NCBI GenBank assembly: GCA_946406115.1
Contig: OX291545.1
Location: 248,001 to 312,000, forward strand
DNA from: Apoda limacodes
Taxonomy: Eukaryota; Arthropoda; Insecta; Lepidoptera; Limacodidae
Reading direction: 5' to 3'
DNA length: 64,000 nt
Each line of letters begins with the position of its first letter. Positions within the stretch are counted from its first letter, which is position 1. The position numbers were made by a program, and so were the translations under genes. This document shows positions 57,301 through 64,000 of this stretch, piece after piece. Under the pieces are notes generated by a model. That model had not been told where the DNA came from, did not search any database, and saw only the letters and a list, made by a program, of their open reading frames with translations.

Positions 57301-60300
57301 TTTTAATACCTCTGACCCATCACCTGACATTCTCCTAGATAACTCTTGGACATTTAGAGACATTATTGCAAAGTAATTTTACCTTTTTCTATCCCTTTGT
57401 CACCTGATTTAGCAGACAACGGCGTACTCCACCATATGCAGCGTGCGGGGGCGTAAATATGCTGCTTCTACCTATTTCTATTTAGGTATCGGGATCTCTG
57501 CTAATAAAAAGACAACATCGGGAGTTCTTTTCTGTATTCAGATGTTCTTTTCTATTGCCACAAGACATACATAGATTCATCTACTACCTAGGAGATTTAT
57601 TATACAATATTAAACTTATCTGCAACACATCTTCTTCGATTAGGCCATCCTTCAATAGGCCTCGGGTCGTCGATACATTAGATAAAATATGCATTAGGAC
57701 ATTAAATCGCGATGGTGGCGATGCTTGGAATATTTTGGATACTGTAGTATCTTACTTTAAGTCCATTGGCAATGTAAAGCCATTCTACCAATTCTAGGGC
57801 TCCCTGATAGAGACAGGAATCGACCCTCCAAATTTATATAGACTTGTCCGATCTATATTTTTCACTTGAATGTCAATTAATAACCAAATAATGACAAGCT
57901 CGAAATTCCGATTGTTTTTATTTAAAAACGCACTGACACCATCTATTATGTTTCCTTAAAACCACTACGAAGTATTTGCTGCGTAAAAACGTTCGCTAGC
58001 CTATTTACTTCCTTTACATTCAACAAGAGGTCGTAACCTCTACAGTACCTACATAAAAACACAAATATTATTTATATATTCTGATAGAACGGCAGTGCGG
58101 GTACTGTCATTGTTGGCGACCTGTTCTTAATGAAATGAAGCCATTACGTATATTTAATATCGAAACATCAAGAAAGTTTATTCAATCATAAATCGGTGAT
58201 ATTATTCGGAATAAAAAAAAAAAAGGTTAAATAAATTCGAAAGTTTTCCACTAAGGTGGCAAACAAGCTTACGGTCCGCCTGATGGTAAACGGTCACCGC
58301 AGCCTATGGACGCTTGCAACACCTGGGGTATTACCGAACTCTTTAGTAGTATTCATATAGCCAGAGATGAAATAACCGTAAACGACATCGATATATACAT
58401 CTAGATATGCCCGCGACCGAAATATTGTGTCTCTCTCTACCTTCGAATGCATTGCTCTCTTTAGTTAGCTTACGTCCTTCAGTCAAAGTTAAAGTCAATG
58501 AAAATAAAATATATATTACTTTTTTATATTTTGTAATGCATACATACATATCCTACATAAATACACCTAGACTTAAGACAACCACAAATGTTTATCACAT
58601 GAATTTTGTCCAATGCGGGAATCTAACCGATGCCCTCTGCACAGCAGCCGGCCACACTACCAACTAGGCTGCAAAGGAGTCAATATCATTATATAAGCCC
58701 GTGAATGTTAATATAGGTACATTTCATGGTTGTGAATCTATATCCACCATAATCAACACAAAAAACTTAGATGTAGGTAAACAAATAATTAGGTACTAGT
58801 GTATTGAAATTTCATATTTGAAGGTATATAGCCATAGCTAGGCGACTTGGGTCCTTGCAAAAATGTAATCTAGGACACAACTAAATTTTCACAATTATAT
58901 ATTTTATAGTTTATAATTAATTTGTTTTCTTAGTTATGCAAGAAGTAAACCCACGGTACTTTTGTTGTTTCAGGTTATATCAGGGCTAACAGTGGTCGCC
59001 ATCGTATGTGAAGTTATTGATATATATCTTTCTACTTCACTTTTCTTTGATTTTATATGCCGTAGTATCAAAGAACTTAGTTTCGCAGAATTGTTGAGCG
59101 TACTATTTCCTTCTTGGTGCATACCAGCTGTGATGCTCCTCTCGCTGTTCGGTTTCATCTTTGCTGTCCTGTTGTGCTGTTGTGCTGTTGTGCTGTTGTG
59201 CTATGGACCCTCAAAGGTAATAATTGTTCAGAGTGCTGAGTATGAGTGCTGGGAACATTTTATAATGGGACGCGTCCGATAGATCTTAGGTGGTATATAA
59301 GGTAGTTGGAAGGTCTCGTGCTTCGTTTAGATGTATGTTTTGTTTTAGCAAGTAAGATTGATGTGTGAATAATTTTGTCAAGTATTTTGCGGATGAGGAT
59401 GCATGTGTGGTAATAATACAATTGTTTTATTTTTATTAAATATTTGTTTGTTTGTATTTTTGTTGGTTGCTGTTAGTAATAAAATATTAACGAGTTTATT
59501 TGTGATCACTTATACTTGAGATAGTTTTATTTGCTGTCACCTATTTAAATACCATGTATTTTGTTTTATTTCAGTTTAAACAGGTCAGGGTATTTAAAGG
59601 CATATTTCGTCTATAGCTACTTTGAAACTTTGACTTTGCTGATGGCAAGCATACTTTTATACGTATGGGATAGGAAACGTGACAGCGCTGTAGCACAAGT
59701 AGTAAGTATATCAACACAACTACAGAAATATTGTACTGATTTCTCAAACGATTCCAGTGTATGGGCTGCAGTTTACAAGTCACTGGCTGGAACAGGTCTT
59801 CCCGCGTATATCGGTAACGTAGTAACTTTATTGCATGTGACGTGACATTTGTACATAATTTCTACTCTAGTGAATCCTAAATAGCACTATGCCGAAGATA
59901 AAAGTTTTATATTCTAACTAGCTTTTGCCATAAGCTCTGCTCGCCTTAAATGTAGTTATGGACGTGGGAATCCTACGCCACTCCTTGAATATACTAAAAA
60001 AGTTTGGTACAGCAAGGTATAGTCATAGCTATATTTCGTTCAAGTAGAATTCGGTTGAAGATATTCCTGTGTAAACTTTTGCATTTTCTGGGATAAACAG
60101 TAGCCTATGTGCTATTCCAGACTATAAACTATCTCTGTGCTAAATTTATTTCAGACCCGTTCAACCGTTCTGGCGTGATTGAGTGTTGTTTGTTGGAAAT
60201 TATATTCAAAGTTAAGCAACGTCGGGCTTGGTCAGTACTTGGTGACCGCTTAGAGGCACAATTTTTTTGGCCCACCGTACAATTTTGTAATTTGAATTCA

Positions 60301-60636
60301 GTTTTTTTTCGTATTGGTATATTTGTCATTCATTAAGCATACATTAAACTAAGGAATGATATTCTTTTACGCATCCCGTGTGGGGTGTCGTTGGATAGCT
60401 CTTCTAAAATGTGCTTGGCGGGGTTTTTTTCTTATACTTATGATAATATATATTATTTTTTCTTTATTTTTCTTTTTGCAGTTATGTCTATCACAATGAC
60501 GATTGTAGTTTTCAAGACATACATTAAAATTAAGATGTCACTAAACAATACGGTTTCAGCTTTGAGAAACATAAAAATTGCTGGAGTAAAAAGCCCACTT
60601 AAGCTAAAGAATCAAAGTTATATTAGCAAATTATAA
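47927..60636 (+). CDS. Five-exon gene, putative multi-pass membrane protein, split by Gypsy
   Basis: Exons: 47927-47991, 48348-48381, 58974-59239, 59575-59813, 60482-60636. Junction phases agree throughout: exon 1 ends TC| (phase 2), exon 2 is 1+33 nt, exon 3 starts in phase 0, exon 3 ends GA| (phase 2) if the GTATGAGT donor is used, exon 4 starts with one nt, exon 4 ends G| and exon 5 starts TT. The product of about 250 residues has hydrophobic segments around CIDLVIVSLILGVI, ISGLTVVAIVCEVIDIYL, WCIPAVMLLSLFGFIFAVLL, YFETLTLLMASILLYVW and YIVMSITMTIVVF, and a basic C-terminal tail. This suggests four or five membrane spans. No family is recognised. Intron 2 holds the whole Gypsy element. Confidence 0.5.
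48386..48998 (-). repeat. 3' LTR (613 bp)
   Basis: Downstream LTR of the Gypsy element. Its outer end (48386) abuts the inferred 5' splice site of host exon 2. Confidence 0.95.
48999..53438. other. ORF-less 3' internal region of the Gypsy element
   Basis: About 4.4 kb between integrase and 3' LTR with no supportable frame on either strand. The plus strand is conspicuously poor in G over long stretches (49,100-51,900), so the element's sense strand is poor in C. Degenerate short words such as CGGAACCCTA and TCACCCTTGAC recur from 50,580 to 51,500. No env-like hydrophobic ORF is visible. A LINE fragment is inserted at about 52150-52950. A purine tract, GGTGGGAAA on the minus strand (49001-49009), precedes the LTR. 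Confidence 0.7.
52150..52950 (-). pseudogene. CR1/Jockey-like LINE 3' fragment nested in Gypsy
   Basis: On the minus strand the fragment ends in a TTTGAC repeat tail (plus: AAAGTCAAAGTCAAAGTCAA at about 52169-52190). It encodes the RT C-terminus: YGILLWGSAAD-type text near 52890, SQYIYENLLYVHKNINSFSK, then MGQCIHFYNKVPNKIQNLS and LCKKAYYNISDYVND. It is closely related to the LINE at 4227-6175. A 5'-truncated insertion, younger than the Gypsy copy or carried with it. Confidence 0.8.
53439..56123 (-). pseudogene. Gypsy pol: RT, RNase H, integrase
   Basis: RT: SEYASPVVLVQKEDNTWRFC, then IDYRRLNKK, LDLNSGYFQL and LPFGMKNSQAFFQKTM. The catalytic box reads YIDN instead of the family's YIDD, near 55350. 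RNase H: ITKIATDASDLCLGAILMQG, ITEKECLALV. Integrase: HHCC finger (H..H..CMVCQKRK), HVDILGPL, ICTDRAS and HPMSNGLAEVG with the Glu. Stops interrupt at about 55511, 55067 and 54710, with a frameshift near 55745 and a break near 54450. The integrase frame (54440-53439) is the longest intact stretch. Loss of one RT aspartate alone would abolish activity. Confidence 0.9.
56136..57363 (-). pseudogene. Gypsy gag and aspartic protease
   Basis: gag starts at ATG 57363. After a frameshift near 57215-57235 the long frame 57119-56136 continues. It begins with a gag-like capsid segment (QAAKYNIKDECIIIKRFKDS) and a basic/polar linker. It then reaches the retropepsin motif SCIVDTGSEVSILPIG (near 56400) with the C-terminal hydrophobic-Gly block LFPILGLNFL. 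No CCHC knuckle was seen. The active-site DTG is intact. Confidence 0.8.
57421..57434 (-). other. Primer binding site candidate
   Basis: On the minus strand, TGGTGGAGTACGCC begins two nucleotides inside the 5' LTR. It starts with the TGG expected to pair with a tRNA 3' CCA. The tRNA was not identified. Confidence 0.5.
57437..58044 (-). repeat. 5' LTR (608 bp)
   Basis: Upstream LTR in the sense of transcription (minus strand). Starts TGTAGAGGTTACGACC and ends CACGCTGCA. Matches the other LTR apart from about ten substitutions and a missing 5 bp (at GTCGTCGAT). Confidence 0.95.
58248..58335 (-). mobile_element. LINE 3' tail
   Basis: The reverse complement of CCACTAAGGTGGCAAACAAG through GCCTATGGACGCTTGC is the same tail as at 16.6 and 47.7 kb. 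It sits in host intron 2 beyond the Gypsy element. Confidence 0.7.
58345..58690 (-). mobile_element. tRNA-derived SINE
   Basis: On the minus strand, box A GCCTAGTTGGTAGTGTGG (near 58670) and box B GGTTAGATTCC (near 58625) are well spaced. They are followed by the familiar body words ATTCATGTGATAAACATTTG and GTCTAGGTGTATTTATG. The 3' region runs into the LINE tail at 58335. It belongs to a common lepidopteran SINE type. Confidence 0.7.
58974..59239 (+). CDS. Exon 3 of the membrane-protein gene
   Basis: Preceded by CTTTTGTTGTTTCAG. Encodes two membrane segments. Two donors are possible: AAG|GTAATA at 59217 (phase 0) or GA|GTATGAGT at 59240 (phase 2). Only the latter joins exon 4 in frame, and it is also the stronger site. 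Four exact TGTTGTGC octamers (59170-59201) lie inside the second hydrophobic segment. Confidence 0.55.
59575..59813 (+). CDS. Exon 4 of the membrane-protein gene
   Basis: Bounded by TTTTATTTCAG and the donor ATCG|GTAACG. Encodes a long hydrophobic segment with KAYFVYSYFETLTLLMASIL followed by a hydrophilic region with VSISTQLQKYCTDFSNDSS (one potential glycosylation site). The open frame continues past the donor to 59845, but the splice to exon 5 restores a further membrane segment. Confidence 0.6.
59920..60190 (+). mobile_element. Lepidopteran SINE/LINE 3' module in intron 4
   Basis: Begins near AACTAGCTTTTGCC and continues with GGGATAAACAGTAGCCTATG, TGCTATTCCAGACTATAAAC and GTTCAACCGTTCTGGCGTGA. 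This text is repeated throughout lepidopteran genomes. It lies inside the inferred intron between exons 4 and 5. Confidence 0.65.
60213..60262 (+). repeat. 5S rRNA fragment (3' third)
   Basis: GTTAAGCAACGTCGGGCTTG followed by GTCAGTACTTGG and TGACCGCTTAG matches the 3' third of animal 5S rRNA, minus a short deletion. The internal promoter and the 5' part are absent, so it is not a gene; most likely a 5S-derived SINE piece. Confidence 0.65.
60482..60636 (+). CDS. Terminal exon 5 of the membrane-protein gene
   Basis: A strong polypyrimidine tract, TTTTTCTTTTTGCAG, ends at 60481. The exon completes the split codon from exon 4 and adds the last hydrophobic segment. It ends in a basic tail with SALRNIKIAGVKSPLKLKNQ before TAA at 60634-60636. 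Confidence 0.55.
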
Positions 60637-61604
60637 CATTTTATCAATTCTTTATACAAAATAGTAACATTATGATTTTTTTTTTAATATATTGTCAAAT
60701 GTTTGTTTACAGCAATAAGTAGAAAGTCGACGTAGTTTTATTCAGTCCCGTCTCGTCGCCACATCAACTTTGCACACCATTGTGACTACAAGATTATTTT
60801 TTTCTTAGTTGTCACACCACAACTGCTAGTGTGACGAAGATGATTTTTTTACCCGTATAGAAATGAATTATTTTCGATTTTGTCAAATAATGAATATGTT
60901 ACGGTATATGCTATCCGCATATCCGAATATGTTACGGTATATGCTATCCGCATATCCGAATATGTTACGGTATATGCTATCCGCATATCCGAATCATCTG
61001 AATATCCGCCAATTAAAATATACGAGATTGATTCGCATTACCCTGGCCCCGGTAACACACAACGCACGCTTTTAATAACTGATGTAAATATTGTTGAGCT
61101 GAAATAATAAGTAGACAAGCTACGCTGGGATATAATTAGAATATTTGAGTTTGGACGACTCAATATTGGTGAAATCTATAAAGTAATAAAGTTCCGTGGG
61201 CGCTTAGGGCGAATACCTGTCCCAAGGTAGTGTCAGGATACTCGTCCACAAGTCTCTCATAATATACAACATTACGACCACTAAGAGTGTTCTAACAAGG
61301 GAAGCTTACCTTGAGCTTACAATCACAATAACATATTTATTATATGTAGGTAATACAGGTTAAAGCACCGATTTTGGAATGTGCAGCTGACAAGGTTAAT
61401 GTAATTATATGAAGTTATTGATAAATCTTTACATACCTTCTTAACTGGCTACACTGTTACACGCAAAGCTGCATGGGTACGGCAAACTTTAAAATGGGAA
61501 ATTTTGTAAGCGCACCGTAACCGTAGGGTATGTTGATACCCACTAAGTATATGAAGAAAGTCTTTTTGAGATCCATCCAGGCCCATCAACTTGACAAAAA
61601 AATT
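60637..61604. repeat. Spacer with 33-bp x3 array
   Basis: GAATATGTTACGGTATATGC plus TATCCGCATATCC repeats exactly at 60892, 60925 and 60958 (99 bp). It keeps a plus-strand frame open with an 11-residue unit (NMLRYMLSAYP), but no family or start context supports a gene. The rest is unremarkable AT-rich DNA. Confidence 0.75.
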
Positions 61605-62025
61605 GCCTAGTGCGAGTTGGACTCGCGCACTGAGGGTTCCGTACCTACCACCATTTATGTAATTTATAAACACAAAAAAAAATATTTTTAACCTTTCAAA
61701 AAAGGAGGAGTTTCTCAATTTGTCTGAATCTTTTTTTTTATGTATGTTAACCGATTTCTCGAACCGATTTCTCGAACCGATTTCTCGAAGACGCCTGGAC
61801 CGATTCGAGAAATTCTTTTTTTATTTGAAAGGTTATACTTTCCAGGTGGTCTTATAGTATTATAGTGAATTTAAAACTAAAACTTTTGGAGAAAAAAAAA
61901 TATTAATGTTAATTTGGAACTGGTGAAACGCCTTTTATGTTGATGATTGTATATAACTTTGTTACGAGTATGAATGTTTTTAGTGTACAAGAAAAAAAAG
62001 CAATTCGTCACTGAAACGAAAATAA

Positions 62026-62283
62026 AAACTTTTTAACAAAAAACAACCGGCTTCAAAAAGATGCACTAAAAAGGTAAAAATAATTACGTATTTCCAAAAA
62101 TCTGATCTGAATTACAGTTTGAAGTTGGTGTCTATGTACATATGTAACAGTTTATAACACACTTTGATTGCATGACACCAATTTCAAACTGCAATTCAGA
62201 TCAGATTTTTGGAAATTAGTTATTATTTTTACCTTTTTAGTGCATCTTTTTGACGCTGGTTGTTTTTTTTGTTAAAAAGTTTA
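62026..62283. mobile_element. Fold-back element with ~107-bp inverted arms
   Basis: The left arm (about 62026-62133: AACTTTTTAACAAAAAACAA, GATGCACTAAAAAGGTAAAA, CCAAAAATCTGATCTGAATT) is the near-perfect inverse of the right arm (about 62174-62283). A spacer of about 40 bp separates them. This is a MITE-like or fold-back structure; the superfamily is undetermined. Confidence 0.85.
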
Positions 62284-62575
62284 TTATATTTGAGTTGATT
62301 GAATGAAAGGTAAATTACGGTTTACGATTTATGACGTATTAAAAAAAACAACGGGTGGAGTGCATCCGGGAGTGCTGGCAGAAGTGAAAACATACTCGCT
62401 ATTTACTTCTTATCCATATTTATTTATTAAAAATAATAACTTTTGTTTATTTACTTTTTTGACGTTGTATATTTGACAGCTCAATCTGTCATAGAATTAA
62501 AACCCCATATCCAACCTCCCTGTACTACTCATAATCGCCATATACTAAAAATAAAAACTAACCTAATGTAAATAA

Positions 62576-62634
62576 AGGTCACGTGTCCTGGCGCGAGTTC
62601 CGTCTTACGAATTTTCGATCAGGACACGTGACCT
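62576..62634. repeat. 15-bp inverted repeat with two CACGTG E-boxes
   Basis: AGGTCACGTGTCCTG (62576-62590) and CAGGACACGTGACCT (62620-62634) are exact reverse complements around a 29-nt spacer. Each contains the palindrome CACGTG. GCGCGAGTT and ACGCGAGTT follow the two arms. Confidence 0.85.
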
Positions 62635-63207
62635 GACGCGAGTTTAACAGTTTTTACCCATCACAAAAAAAGTGCACAGCGCCGCTGAAGAAGTTTTCAC
62701 TTCAAAAACTACTTATTAGATCTCGTTCAAATCAATTTTCGGTGGAAGTTTGCCTGGTGCTGTACATCATATATTTTTTTACTTTTATCATTTTCTTATT
62801 TTAGAAGTTATACTACACACATTTTACCACTTTGGAAGTGTGTCTCGCGAAAACTATTCAGTTAAGAAAAAAATTATATAAGAAACCTCCGTATTATTTG
62901 AATAAAGTGGCTGTGACATACGGACAGACAGACAGACAGACATGACGAATCCTTAAGGGTTCCGTTTTTTGCCATTTGGCTATGGAACCCTGAAAATGAG
63001 ATTAAATTGTCTCTGTCAGTAATGGGACAACTGGTAGTAACTGGTAGCCGTTTTTTTTAGCTCGATCATCACAATCGCTGCCAGCGATTGTAAAAATGTT
63101 TTAAAATACGCATTACATGTTAATTCCTTAAGAATCTTTTAATTTTGTCATCCTTGAAGTGGCAAAGTGGCATCCATGTTAGCGCTGCGACGCCAATGGT
63201 GTTATAA

Positions 63208-63300
63208 GACCTAAAAAACAGCATACTGACTATTATGAGACCTAAAACACAGCATACTGACTATTATGAGACCTAAAACACAGCATACTGACTCATACGT
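63208..63300. repeat. 31-bp tandem repeat, three units
   Basis: GACCTAAAACACAGCATACT plus GACTATTATGA recurs at 63208, 63239 and 63270 with one or two changes in the first and last copies. Confidence 0.88.
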
Positions 63301-64000
63301 ATATACCCATCCTTGATCAACGTCCGTGTCGGGAATCCGTCGAGGTCTAGAATAAGACGGAATAAAATATAATTTCTTCTTATAACTTATGATAATATAT
63401 TGTGGCCTAAGGTCTGACTTGGCTAGTTCTCATATACGAATTATTATTTTCGATGGCTAGCAAGCCAAATTTTCGGAATAATAAAATAAGAACCGAGAAG
63501 TAACAAACAATGTTTATTTCTTCCAAAAAGAGCTGGCAAGAAGTTCCATTTAAAGTAGTAATACAATACTTTGATAATTAGCTAAAGAGTATACAATATG
63601 TACCAATACAATAGGTAATAAAAAATAAGTAAGTAAGCTACTAAAAACAAAGTCAAACATGTAATTTTTTTTTTGTTTTTATGTAGCATAGGGGGCGTAA
63701 CATGTGAAGCGTCAAATATCGGTTATCGAGTGAAGGAACTTAAAAATTTAAGAGAATTCCGATATTTAATAGTACTAGTGGCATTAGCGCCATCAAAATT
63801 ATATTTTTGCACAATCATATGTACATACATATATTTACATATACTTAAAATTATCCATACTATACATCAATATAATATAATAATAAATATTATAAATGCG
63901 AAAGTATCTTTAAGATAATTTTTTGTATGGAATTTAAATTTTTTTTTTTCAGAAACCCATCGTTTAGAATAGACCAGACCATCAGAATAGACCATCTGTG
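63301..64000. other. No gene recognised
   Basis: AT-rich DNA up to the window end. The short plus-strand frame at 63673-63918 has no motif and no supporting splice sites or start context. Confidence 0.5.

Larger units (their letters stand above)
48386..58044 (-). mobile_element. Full-length Gypsy/Ty3-type LTR retrotransposon
   Basis: Direct repeats at 48386-48998 and 57437-58044 both run TG...CA and differ by about ten substitutions and one 5-bp indel. GTAC flanks both sides (48382-48385 and 58045-58048). The coding order gag, protease, RT, RNase H, integrase is on the minus strand. A primer-binding-site candidate adjoins the 5' LTR, and a purine-rich tract adjoins the 3' LTR. The total is 9.66 kb, of which about 4.4 kb between integrase and the 3' LTR has no ORF. 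The coding region has several stops and frameshifts. The insertion is therefore recent by LTR divergence, but the copy is not autonomous. Confidence 0.95.
61605..62995 (+). mobile_element. Non-autonomous lepidopteran repeat with nested insertions
   Basis: The start AGTGCGAGTTGGACTCGCGC ACTGAGGGTTCCG and the end GGGTTCCGTTTTTTGCCATT / GGCTATGGAACCCTGAAAA are the two ends of a widespread lepidopteran repeat family. Internally there are three 13-bp units AACCGATTTCTCG (61749-61787), a fold-back element (62026-62283), a short E-box palindrome and a GACA run. That both ends belong to one copy is inferred. Confidence 0.5.

Noticed and set aside
58962..58973. ORF start upstream of exon 3
   Set aside because: The first codons lie in the polypyrimidine tract and acceptor; translation would begin within an intron.
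60213..60262. 5S rRNA gene
   Set aside because: Only about 50 bp of the 3' third is present and the internal promoter is missing.
63673..63918. 81-codon plus-strand ORF near the window end
   Set aside because: No family motif and no splice or promoter context; the composition matches surrounding spacer.

Overview
The window looks like a transposon-dense stretch of an insect nuclear genome, almost certainly a moth or butterfly. It is AT-rich. It carries LINE 3' tails and tRNA-derived SINEs of lepidopteran type, RTE, CR1/Jockey, hAT, Tc1/mariner, MULE, Polinton and Gypsy relics, and a few spliced host exons. Nothing in it looks prokaryotic. Most long reading frames belong to mobile elements, and most of those are broken. 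Calls rest on reading motifs, splice sites and repeats by eye; no database was searched.

Layout, left half. A decayed MULE transposase (1921-2621) runs into six head-to-tail 104-bp units (2613-3236). A 5'-truncated CR1/Jockey-like LINE lies on the minus strand (4227-6175). A hairpin plus 152-bp repeat family (6188-6670) abuts a truncated Polinton/Maverick, minus strand, 6737-15282. The Polinton still shows a capsid-like protein fragment, an adenain-like protease, a pX-like protein, integrase, packaging ATPase, two accessory proteins and protein-primed DNA polymerase B. Next come an unidentified exon (15641-16199), a LINE tail, a complete chitin-binding (CBM14) terminal exon (16877-17126) and a compact TATA-driven two-exon gene (18871-19413). 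From 20 to 25.5 kb lie Jockey, CR1-like, RTE and hAT remnants, with RTE pieces sitting inside the hAT.

Middle. A GC-rich 1.44-kb minus-strand exon (25997-27433) encodes an extracellular Venus-flytrap, ANF-receptor-like domain, probably of a class C (GABA-B-like) receptor. After a SINE, a LINE with three separate minisatellites, a hAT MITE and a Tc1-like transposase fragment, three blocks (31760-34335, 36395-41979, 41985-44979) hold about 25 copies of a roughly 400-bp unit packed with GCCAT motifs of the YY1/Pho type. A DD41D mariner relic (34849-35682) lies between the first two blocks.

Right half. After a zinc-finger LINE relic (45058-46344) comes a spliced host gene for a putative multi-pass membrane protein (exons between 47927 and 60636). 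It is split by a full-length 9.66-kb Gypsy-type LTR element (48386-58044, minus strand) with 613/608-bp LTRs and a 4-bp GTAC duplication. The duplication coincides with the inferred 5' splice site of exon 2. The last 3.4 kb hold nested short repeats and fold-back elements.
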